Below are positions 1 through 8,423 of a stretch of DNA of 50,491 nt, piece after piece (within the stretch, counting starts at the first letter, position 1; every line of letters begins with the position of its first letter). The position numbers and the translations under genes were made by a program. The notes beneath the pieces were generated by a model. That model saw nothing but the letters and a program-made list of their open reading frames with translations, was not told the origin of the DNA and searched no databases. Source of the DNA: Mycobacterium celatum (GTDB lineage: Bacteria > Actinomycetota > Actinomycetes > Mycobacteriales > Mycobacteriaceae); assembly GCF_002101595.1 (NCBI RefSeq), contig NZ_LQOM01000014.1:169539-220029 (forward strand), in the 5' to 3' direction.

Positions 1-1633
<1,633 letters not shown>

Positions 1634-1656
1634 GCCGGGTCATCGACCCGGCTGGC

Positions 1657-2181
1657 ATGATCTCGGGCGTGGACGTCGACCATCCGGAGCGTGATCAACG
1701 TTGGGATGAGGCTGCCCGCTCGGAATCCGAAACCGAACGACTGGACCGCAATTGGGCCAGCCTGTTGCAGGAACTGCGGGTGGTGCAGACCGGTGTCCAG
1801 CTGCTCACCGGTTTCCTGCTGACGTTGCCGTTTCAGCAGCGGTTCGACGAACTCGGACCGGTGATGCGCGCGGTGTATCTCGCCACCGTGGCCTGCTCGA
1901 TCAGCTCGACGGTTCTGCTGGTCGCTCCAGTTGGGATGCATCGGTTGCTGTTTCGCCGGCACCGTTTGAAATCACTAGTGTCGACCGCGCACCGGTTCGC
2001 ATACACCGGCCTGCTGCTGTTGGGGTTGGCTCTGGTCGGCGTCAGTGTGGTGATTTTCGACGCGGTCGCCGGCCACCCCGCCGCAGTGGTGGCCGGTGTG
2101 TGTGCGCTGGTCGCACTGACCGGGTTCTGGGTGGCCCTGCCGCTGTGGATGCGCACCACCGACGTCCCGTCGGACCACTGA
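1657..2181 (+). CDS. DUF6328-like integral membrane protein
   Basis: 174 residues. A charged N-terminus (about 40 residues) is followed by L-L-Q-E-L-R-V-V-Q-T-G-V-Q and four hydrophobic segments, roughly residues 48-62, 70-90, 112-132 and 137-158. The pattern R-V-x-Q-T-G-x-Q-x-L-x-G-F-L-L matches the actinobacterial DUF6328 membrane proteins, which are sometimes mislabelled as sodium/proton antiporters. No function is established. It begins 23 bp after the TetR gene and may be read with it. Confidence 0.75.
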   Translation: MISGVDVDHPERDQRWDEAARSESETERLDRNWASLLQELRVVQTGVQLLTGFLLTLPFQQRFDELGPVMRAVYLATVACSISSTVLLVAPVGMHRLLFRRHRLKSLVSTAHRFAYTGLLLLGLALVGVSVVIFDAVAGHPAAVVAGVCALVALTGFWVALPLWMRTTDVPSDH

Positions 2182-2219
2182 GCGGTTTGCGCACCGGTCA
2201 GCCCGGGAACACACCGGCC

Positions 2220-3110
2220 ATGTTGCTTCGTAGAATCGCTCGCCCCCTGTTGTCAGCAGTATTCATCGGCCAAGGCGTCGAGACCCTGCGAAACCCACAG
2301 ACCAGCGCCGGGGCTGCGCAGCCCACCCTCGACGCGCTGAGGGCACTGCCCGATCCGGTAGGCACGAAGGTTCCGGCCGACCCCCGGACAGCCGCCCGGA
2401 TCAACGCGGCGGTGCAGGTCGGCGGCGGCCTGCTGCTTGCCACCGGCAAAATGCCGCGGATTGCCTCGGCGGCTCTGGCGTTCACCGTGATCCCGGGCAG
2501 CCTTGGCGGGCACCTGTTTTGGAACGAGTCCGATCCGCAGCGCAAAGCTCAGCAACGCCGCGACTTCCTCACCGATTTGAGTCTGCTCGGCGGGTTGATC
2601 ATCGCCTCGGCCGACACGGAGGGGAAGCCGTCGCTGGGGTGGCGCAGTCGACGGGCCGCGGGCCGGATTTCCGAAGCGGTGTCGGGTGCGCTGCCACTCG
2701 GTGGGTCCGACAACGCGCTGCTCGACTCCGAACTCGGCGAACGGCTCGGCGATCTCGGGGAGAAAATCGGTCACAGCCTGCAGCTCGGCGCCGAACGCGG
2801 CCGCGAATTGGCCAGTGCGGCGGCCGAAAGAAGCGCGCCGCTGGTCGAGGCCGCACGGGAGCGCGGCGCGGAGTTCGCCGAGCTCGCCCGCGAGCGCGGC
2901 ACCGAGCTCGCGGAGACCGCCCGGGAGCGCGGCACGGAGTTCGCCGAGCTCGCCCGCGAGCGCGGCACCGAGCTCGCGGAGACCGCCCGGGAGCGCGGCA
3001 CGGAACTGGCCGAGACCGCGCGCAAGCGGGCCGGCGGCCGTCGCAAGCGGCTGCCGCTGCGGCGCGCCGCAAACCAGCCGGCCTGGCGAAACGCGCTACC
3101 GCTGGGGTGA
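2220..3110 (+). CDS. DoxX-family membrane protein with an 11-residue-repeat tail
   Basis: 296 residues from ATG 2220, which is where the DoxX homology begins (M-L-L-R-R-I-A-R-P-L-L-S-A-V-F-I-x-Q-G); the open frame runs further upstream only as a shadow of the preceding gene. Residues 1 to about 130 form the DoxX/SURF4-like part with four hydrophobic helices. From residue 192 to 268 there are seven consecutive 11-residue units of the type E-R-G-T-E-L-A-E-T-A-R, followed by a very basic tail. DoxX relatives act in membrane redox or sulfur metabolism, with roles that vary. The tail is not part of the family and probably forms a long amphipathic helix on the cytoplasmic side. Confidence 0.85.
   Translation: MLLRRIARPLLSAVFIGQGVETLRNPQTSAGAAQPTLDALRALPDPVGTKVPADPRTAARINAAVQVGGGLLLATGKMPRIASAALAFTVIPGSLGGHLFWNESDPQRKAQQRRDFLTDLSLLGGLIIASADTEGKPSLGWRSRRAAGRISEAVSGALPLGGSDNALLDSELGERLGDLGEKIGHSLQLGAERGRELASAAAERSAPLVEAARERGAEFAELARERGTELAETARERGTEFAELARERGTELAETARERGTELAETARKRAGGRRKRLPLRRAANQPAWRNALPLG
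2793..3023 (+). repeat. Seven tandem 33-bp units inside the DoxX gene
   Basis: Seven 33-bp units code for 11-residue repeats (consensus E-R-G-T-E-L-A-E-T-A-R). Units 3-4 and 5-6 form a near-exact 66-bp duplication (2859-2924 and 2925-2990), while units 1-2 have diverged. The array stays in frame. This is an unstable kind of sequence and the copy number may differ between strains. Confidence 0.9.
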
Positions 3111-3205
3111 CGTCGACGGGCGGCTACCGCCGGCGCCACCACCATCTCGTACATCGCCAGGGCGCCTCGTTCATATCCGCCGATTGGGTAACTATCGTAA
3201 ATGCA

Positions 3206-3694
3206 ATGCCGACAGGTGACCCTGACCCCAATTCGCCTCAATTCGGGTATCCGCCGCCGTCGACGCCCGGTCGGCGACCCGGCGGGCTCGGCGAACGTTT
3301 CGTTGCCCGGCTCATCGACGGCATCATCGTCAACATCGTGGCGTTCGTGCTCTCGCTGTTCATGCTCGACAAGGACTACTGGTTCCTGGTCACCGGATTG
3401 TTCTCCGGTGTCCTGATGTTCGGTTATTTCGTGCTGTTCGAAGTCACCCAGGGCTCCAGCCCGGGCAAGAAGCTGCTCGGCCTGGAGGTGCGCGGCCCCG
3501 GCGGCGCGGCCAAGCCCGATGCGAAGCAGTCCGCCATCCGCAATGCGTTCACCCTGCTGGCGGTGGTGCCCTACTTCGGCGGTCTGCTGGCCTTCATCGC
3601 CTACGTGGTGATCGCGGCGACGATCAGCTCCAGCCCGACCAAGCAGGGCAAGCACGACGAGTTGGCCGGCGGCACGCAGGTGCTCAAGCGCTGA
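3206..3694 (+). CDS. RDD-family membrane protein
   Basis: 162 residues from ATG 3206, with a Pro-rich N-terminus (P-P-P-S-T-P-G-R-R-P-G-G-L). The RDD signature is R-F-V-A-R-L-I-D-G-I-I-V. Three hydrophobic helices follow, near residues 37-52, 60-80 and 115-140, and the loop contains the typical G-S-S-P-G-K-K-L-L-G-L-E-V. RDD proteins are small membrane proteins, some linked to ion or sodium/proton exchange; the role here is unknown. The 95 bp before it show no terminator-like hairpin, so cotranscription with the DoxX gene is possible. It converges on the gluconokinase gene, overlapping it by 11 bp at the 3' ends. Confidence 0.88.
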   Translation: MPTGDPDPNSPQFGYPPPSTPGRRPGGLGERFVARLIDGIIVNIVAFVLSLFMLDKDYWFLVTGLFSGVLMFGYFVLFEVTQGSSPGKKLLGLEVRGPGGAAKPDAKQSAIRNAFTLLAVVPYFGGLLAFIAYVVIAATISSSPTKQGKHDELAGGTQVLKR

Positions 3695-4184
3695 GGTAGG
3701 CAACGAAGCGCTCGACAATCGCGTCGACGGAGTCGTCGACGTCGACGGTGATCCCGTGCTCGTCGGGTTCGAGCGGCTCCAAGGTGTCGAATTGCGACTT
3801 CAGCAGCGACGCGGGCATGAAGTGGCCGGTGCGGCCGGCCTGCCGGCCAGCGATCAGCTCCGGTGTGCCGCTCAAATGCAAGAACTCGACCGTCGGGCGG
3901 TGTGCGCGCAGCTGATCGCGGTATGTGCGTTTGAGCGCCGAGCAGCTCATGACACCGCCTTCGCAATGGTCGGCCAGCCACCTCCCGACGACATCCAGCC
4001 ACGGGTGACGGTCGTTGTCGTCGAGCGGTTTACCCGCGGCCATCTTGGCAATGTTGGCATCGGGGTGAAGGGCGTCGGCGTCCGCGAAAGGCACAATGAG
4101 GCGCCGCGCCAGCGCAGCACCCACGGTCGATTTGCCCGACCCCGAGACACCCATGACCACGATCGGTGGCCACGTGGCGGTCAC
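3684..4184 (-). CDS. gntK: Gluconokinase
   Basis: 166 residues, close to the usual 165-175 for GntK. It phosphorylates gluconate to 6-phosphogluconate, feeding the pentose phosphate pathway. The Walker A motif G-V-S-G-S-G-K-S-T lies near residues 12-20, followed by A-D-A-L-H-P-x-A-N-I-x-K-M-x-x-G-x-P-L and D-D-x-D-R-x-P-W-L, the gluconate-binding signature, then S-C-S-A-L-K-R-x-Y-R-D-x-L-R. The GTG at 4184 overlaps the stop of the upstream phosphotransferase gene in a GTGA arrangement, which favours this start over ATG 4208 and implies translational coupling. Confidence 0.93.
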   Translation of the reverse strand: MTATWPPIVVMGVSGSGKSTVGAALARRLIVPFADADALHPDANIAKMAAGKPLDDNDRHPWLDVVGRWLADHCEGGVMSCSALKRTYRDQLRAHRPTVEFLHLSGTPELIAGRQAGRTGHFMPASLLKSQFDTLEPLEPDEHGITVDVDDSVDAIVERFVAYLSA

Positions 4185-6178
4185 TGCTGTGACCGATTGC
4201 GGTTCCATTCCAGCCAACCCACACCGGCTCTGCCGTCGGCCGTACTGACGGTGCCCCATGCTCGCGGAAAATGGCTGATCCGACCGTCGTCGGCGACGAG
4301 CCGCAGCGGTGCGTGCCCGCGCAGGTCGATGGTCGCGGAAATGCCGCCCGGATCGACGGCCAGCCTGGCTTCGGTCGGTAACCCGTTGTCGCCGAACACT
4401 TCCCGACCGCCGACGGCACTCAACTCGGTGACCGCGCCCTGCCGGTCCTGGACGTAGCCGACGCCGATCGCCGGTGTGCCCGGGATCCGGATGTCCACGG
4501 CGTGCAAGTGCGTTCCGTCGTCGAGATGCAGTGCACTCCAGTTCCAGTCCATGCCCCACCAGTCCCGAACTCCCCACGAGTGGTCGCGTTGGCCGAGCGC
4601 CGCATCGATGCGGTATGAAGCGCCGTCGACGGTGACGCTGCCCGACACCCTGCAGGGAATCTCGTAGCGGGTGGTCAGCCGATACTGATACGGTGTGCCG
4701 TCGGTGCTCCACACCAGATCCATTGCCACGTCAGCCGCCACACCTGCTTCGCCGCGCAGCAGCGCGGACGGGTCGGCATAGGACTGGCCGCGGCCTTGCA
4801 ACACAACGCGATAGGTCTGCAGTGCGCTGTCGGCGGAGTGGGTGAAGGCGATGGTGCCGGTGCGCAGCGCCCACGGCTCGACGGGCAGCGGAGCATCGAA
4901 CTCGACGACCGCGACCGTGGGTACATCGGGGCCGCACAACAGTGCGTGCAGCCAGGCGCGGCGCTGGTTGGGCATCAACCCGATCCTGACCCAGCCGCCG
5001 AAACCCTGTGTGGCATCGGCGAAGTCGGCATACCAACTTTCGCTCCACAGCGGCTCGGCGGTTGCGGTATGCGCGGACTCGTTATCGTGCGACGGGCGCA
5101 GCGGCTCGACTGGCGCCGGTGCCGGCAGCGTGGTCAGCGCGTCCGTGTCGAGTACATGCTCGCAATGGCGTTCCAGCATCGTCATGAACATCGCGTCGCC
5201 CCGCTCGGTGCGTTCCACCAGCATCGACGACACGATGGCCATCATCACGCCGAAGAAGCTCTGCCTGCGCACACCGTCGCGGACGTCGGCGAGACTGATC
5301 GGCGCGTCCGGGCCGAGCGCGTCGTGATAGGTCCGCAGCAGCGCGTCATAGTGCGCGCGCCGGTCGGCCGCCGGCAGCGCACAGCCCAGGAAGTAGGCCA
5401 GGTCGGTCATCGCCGGAGCCCAGGTGACCGTCTGCCAATCGACCACCGTCAGTGGGCGATCGGCGCCGACCGCGCCGAAAAGCATGTTGTCCAACCGGTA
5501 GTCGCCGTGCACCAGACCGTGCAGGCCGCCGGACTCCTGGGCCAGATACTCGTCGAAGGCACCGACCAGCCGTTCGCACACCGCACGGTGTTGCGGCGCG
5601 ATCCGGTCGCCATAGCGGTCGACGAAGCCGGCGTAGAGCTGGCCGATCAATGCCTGGTTGACCGGCGTGTCCCGGTTCAGCCACGGCGCGTCGGCCAGCG
5701 CGGCGTCACCGAGTAGCGGGCCCTGCAAGCGGGCCAGCTCGCGCACCGCAAGCTCGGCCTGAGCGGCTGTGGCGCCGCGGATTTCGTCGCCGAGGACGGC
5801 CGGGTTGGCGTCACCGAGCAGCACGTCGAAGACGCCGGACGAGGCGTCCACGGCGGCGTGGTAACAGGGCACCACCGGTCCGGACAGCCGCGGCGCAACC
5901 TCGCGGTAGAAACGAACCTCACGCTCGTAGAGGCCCAGGCTCAGCCCGGTCTGACGGCTGACCGGGTCGGTGGCCGCGACTTTGAGCACCACTGAATCCG
6001 GGTGTGCGCCAACGTCGGCGTAGCTCAGCTGGACGCGGTAGCACTCGCTCATCTGACCGGTGCCGATGCGGTCGACGGCGAAATCGGTGACGGTCCCGGC
6101 GCCCAGCACCCCGGTAAGCCACTCGGCGGTGAGGTTTTCCGGTCGTTCGATCACTGTGTCGGCCTGTGGCGGCATCAT
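4181..6178 (-). CDS. Aminoglycoside-phosphotransferase-like kinase fused to a lipocalin-like domain
   Basis: 665 residues from ATG 6178, seven bases after the lipT stop. Residues about 15-340 are an APH/choline-kinase-type fold: a Gly-rich N-lobe with I-G-T-G-Q-M-S-E, the catalytic H-G-D-Y-R-L-D-N (His224, Asp226) and the metal-binding V-V-D-W (Asp247). Residues about 360-665 form a second beta-rich domain (Q-R-D-H-S-W-G-V-R-D-W-W-G-M near its middle) resembling the DUF7064/DUF7065 proteins, which are thought to be related to AttH/CrtC-type lipocalin folds. APH-like proteins in mycobacteria often act on small molecules or lipids rather than drugs, and the substrate here is unknown. The lipT - kinase - gntK order with tight spacing suggests one transcript. 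Confidence 0.85.
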   Translation of the reverse strand: MMPPQADTVIERPENLTAEWLTGVLGAGTVTDFAVDRIGTGQMSECYRVQLSYADVGAHPDSVVLKVAATDPVSRQTGLSLGLYEREVRFYREVAPRLSGPVVPCYHAAVDASSGVFDVLLGDANPAVLGDEIRGATAAQAELAVRELARLQGPLLGDAALADAPWLNRDTPVNQALIGQLYAGFVDRYGDRIAPQHRAVCERLVGAFDEYLAQESGGLHGLVHGDYRLDNMLFGAVGADRPLTVVDWQTVTWAPAMTDLAYFLGCALPAADRRAHYDALLRTYHDALGPDAPISLADVRDGVRRQSFFGVMMAIVSSMLVERTERGDAMFMTMLERHCEHVLDTDALTTLPAPAPVEPLRPSHDNESAHTATAEPLWSESWYADFADATQGFGGWVRIGLMPNQRRAWLHALLCGPDVPTVAVVEFDAPLPVEPWALRTGTIAFTHSADSALQTYRVVLQGRGQSYADPSALLRGEAGVAADVAMDLVWSTDGTPYQYRLTTRYEIPCRVSGSVTVDGASYRIDAALGQRDHSWGVRDWWGMDWNWSALHLDDGTHLHAVDIRIPGTPAIGVGYVQDRQGAVTELSAVGGREVFGDNGLPTEARLAVDPGGISATIDLRGHAPLRLVADDGRISHFPRAWGTVSTADGRAGVGWLEWNRNRSQQ

Positions 6179-6185
6179 CGTGGCA

Positions 6186-7691
6186 TCACCGTGCCAGCGA
6201 AAAGCCCTGCCATGCCATTCGCCGCTCGGGATGCGGGTCGAATTCGACATGGGATTTACGGTCGAAGACCATGACGGCGCGGTCGGCGTCGGTATAGGCG
6301 GGCCAGCCGTCGCCGGGCACCCCGGTGCGGCTGAATGAGCGCCACCGCCTTTGTATTTCGTTGCTGACCCGAAGCGCAGACCGCCTGTCGCCGGCCGCCG
6401 TCAGCAGCCCGCCCAATCTGGTGCGGTAGACATCGAAGACGGCGAGCAGTTCGGTGGCGTGGGTGGCGCCCAGACCCGACCAGCGCAAGGTGCGCGGCGA
6501 GTAGTCGTAGCGATACAGGTAGGTCGGCGCGTGGGCGCCGTGGGCTTCCGCGATCTGCCAGGCCGCCGAACCAAAGGCGAAGTCGCCGCCGAGACGGATA
6601 CAGGCCGAAGGTTCCGGATAGTCCGGGTAGGCGCGGGTAATGCGTTCGCGAGCAGCCGGATCGACCTCGGCGAGCAGCGCTTCGATCATCGGCTCCGTCG
6701 TCGGCAGCAGCCGCAGGAAACGGGTGAACAGGCGGCCCTCTTCGGCGTTGGTGCCGACGATGAGCGGAATGCGGTGCGCCTCGCCGCGGCGCATCGCCTC
6801 GATGGGGTCCAGCGGCAGGCAGTCGTCGCCGAAAGCCGGCCCGAGCGGGAAGGCGCCCAGGATATCTCGCACACCTTCGTCGATCAGACGGTTTTGTGCC
6901 GCAACCAGTTCGGCGGGCGTCGCCTGCATCAGCGCGTGGGCCGCGTCTTGCCGGCGAGCCCCGAGCAGTGCGGCGAAACGCGCCGCGAATTCGGCCGCCA
7001 TCTCGCGGGAACGCACCATGCCCGACGCCGGGCTTTCTGAAATAGCCTGAGAGAACAGGCCTTTGGCCTGCGGCACGGCCATCATGGTCGCGACTGCGTG
7101 AGCGCCCGCGCTTTCGCCGAACAACGTGACGTTGTCCGGGTCGCCGCCGAACTCAGCGATGTTGTCACGCACCCAACCCAACGCCATCACCAGGTCGCGC
7201 AGGAAAAGGTTGCTGTCGATGGGGATCTCGGCCGTCGACAGCGACGACAGGTCCAGACAGCCGAGCGCTCCGAGCCGGTAGTTCACCGACACATACACAC
7301 ATCCACGGCGGGCCAGCCCGGCGCCGTCGTACAGCGGGGTGGCCGAGCTGCCCAGGATGTATCCGCCGCCGTGCACGAACACCATGACGGGCAACGCTTC
7401 GCCGCGGGCATCCTCGGGGGTGACGACGTTGAGTGTCAGGCAGTCCTCGCCCCTCGGCTGAAACTTGCCGGGCCCGACGATGGTGTAGCGGCGCTCTTGC
7501 GGAGCGCATTTGGTGAACGCATGGCAGTGCCGCACACCCGACCACGGCTGGACAGGTTGCGGCGCCCGGAATCGCAGCGGCCCGACCGGCGGGCGGGCGT
7601 AAGGAATGGAACGCCACCGGTGCACGCCGTCGCGGGTGAAACCCTCGACGGCGCCGGCGGCGGTGTGTGCGCGGACGGTGTGTTCGTGCAT
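6186..7691 (-). CDS. lipT: Carboxylesterase/lipase, LipT type
   Basis: 501 residues from ATG 7691; the longer open frame upstream only shadows lppI. It is a type-B carboxylesterase with the alpha/beta-hydrolase fold: oxyanion H-G-G-G-Y near residue 105, nucleophile elbow G-E-S-A-G-A with Ser194, acidic residue in N-A-E-E-G-R (near residue 316) and His in A-T-H-A-T-E-L (near residue 410). No signal peptide is visible. From memory, M. tuberculosis LipT (Rv2045c) is about 510 residues and also sits next to lppI and the pks12 region, which supports orthology. Likely action is hydrolysis of carboxylic esters. Confidence 0.92.
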   Translation of the reverse strand: MHEHTVRAHTAAGAVEGFTRDGVHRWRSIPYARPPVGPLRFRAPQPVQPWSGVRHCHAFTKCAPQERRYTIVGPGKFQPRGEDCLTLNVVTPEDARGEALPVMVFVHGGGYILGSSATPLYDGAGLARRGCVYVSVNYRLGALGCLDLSSLSTAEIPIDSNLFLRDLVMALGWVRDNIAEFGGDPDNVTLFGESAGAHAVATMMAVPQAKGLFSQAISESPASGMVRSREMAAEFAARFAALLGARRQDAAHALMQATPAELVAAQNRLIDEGVRDILGAFPLGPAFGDDCLPLDPIEAMRRGEAHRIPLIVGTNAEEGRLFTRFLRLLPTTEPMIEALLAEVDPAARERITRAYPDYPEPSACIRLGGDFAFGSAAWQIAEAHGAHAPTYLYRYDYSPRTLRWSGLGATHATELLAVFDVYRTRLGGLLTAAGDRRSALRVSNEIQRRWRSFSRTGVPGDGWPAYTDADRAVMVFDRKSHVEFDPHPERRMAWQGFSLAR

Positions 7692-7733
7692 ATTGCGACG
7701 GTAGCGAACGACGCCGCCCGTTAACCTAACGAC

Positions 7734-8411
7734 ATGCGGATTGCCATGCTGGTCGCAGCGTCGGTGCTGGTCGCCGGATGTTCGCACGAAATCACCGGCC
7801 AACCCAAGCAGACGTCGACTCCGGGGCCGACGTCCTCGCATGCGTCGGCAACCACGCCGTCGTCCGGCAAGGCGAGTACCCCTTCTGCCGCGCCGGCGGC
7901 CGGCGCCGCGATCGCCGACGTCATCGCGTGGATCGAAGCCGGTCCGCCCGCCGAGGCGGCCGGGTTTCACCGCACGACGCGCAACGGCGTCACCACCGAA
8001 CTCGGCGACGACATCGCTTTCAGCGTCGGCAAAGTCGCCTGCATGACCGACACCAAGCACACCGGTGGTGCACTGGCCTGCCTGGTCAACCTGGTCCATC
8101 CGCCACCGCGGCCGGCGACGGCCTACGGCCACTGGGAGGGTGGCTGGGTGGACTTCGACGGTGCAAGCCTGCAGGTCGGATCGGCGCGCGCCGACCCCGG
8201 GCCGTTCGCTCGCGGCGACGGGCCCGAGCTGCCGGCCGGAAAGTCGTTGTCGTTCGGCGACTATCGTTGCCGCGCTGACCAGGACGCGGTGCTGTGCGTG
8301 AATTACGCCCACCGCTCGGCGGTCCGGCTGGCCGCCGCCGGTGTGCAGCCGTTCGGATGCCTGCAGTCGGTGCCACCACCGGACGGTGTGGGCGCGAAGT
8401 TCAGCTGCTGA
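7734..8411 (+). CDS. lppI: Lipoprotein LppI
   Basis: 225 residues. The N-terminus is a lipoprotein signal with a short basic start, a hydrophobic core and the lipobox L-V-A-G-C, so Cys16 would be acylated and anchor the protein outside the membrane. A Ser/Thr/Pro/Ala-rich linker (residues about 22-55) precedes a globular domain with several Cys residues. The position, divergent from lipT and convergent on the Rv2047c-type gene, matches lppI of M. tuberculosis. Function is unknown. Only 42 bp separate it from lipT, so the two promoters must overlap; the leader before ATG 7734 has no clear ribosome-binding site. Confidence 0.88.
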   Translation: MRIAMLVAASVLVAGCSHEITGQPKQTSTPGPTSSHASATTPSSGKASTPSAAPAAGAAIADVIAWIEAGPPAEAAGFHRTTRNGVTTELGDDIAFSVGKVACMTDTKHTGGALACLVNLVHPPPRPATAYGHWEGGWVDFDGASLQVGSARADPGPFARGDGPELPAGKSLSFGDYRCRADQDAVLCVNYAHRSAVRLAAAGVQPFGCLQSVPPPDGVGAKFSC

Positions 8412-8423
8412 AACCCGTTGCTG

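Noticed and set aside
2793..3023. CRISPR-like array of 33-bp units
   Set aside because: The units are contiguous with no spacers and are in-frame coding repeats.
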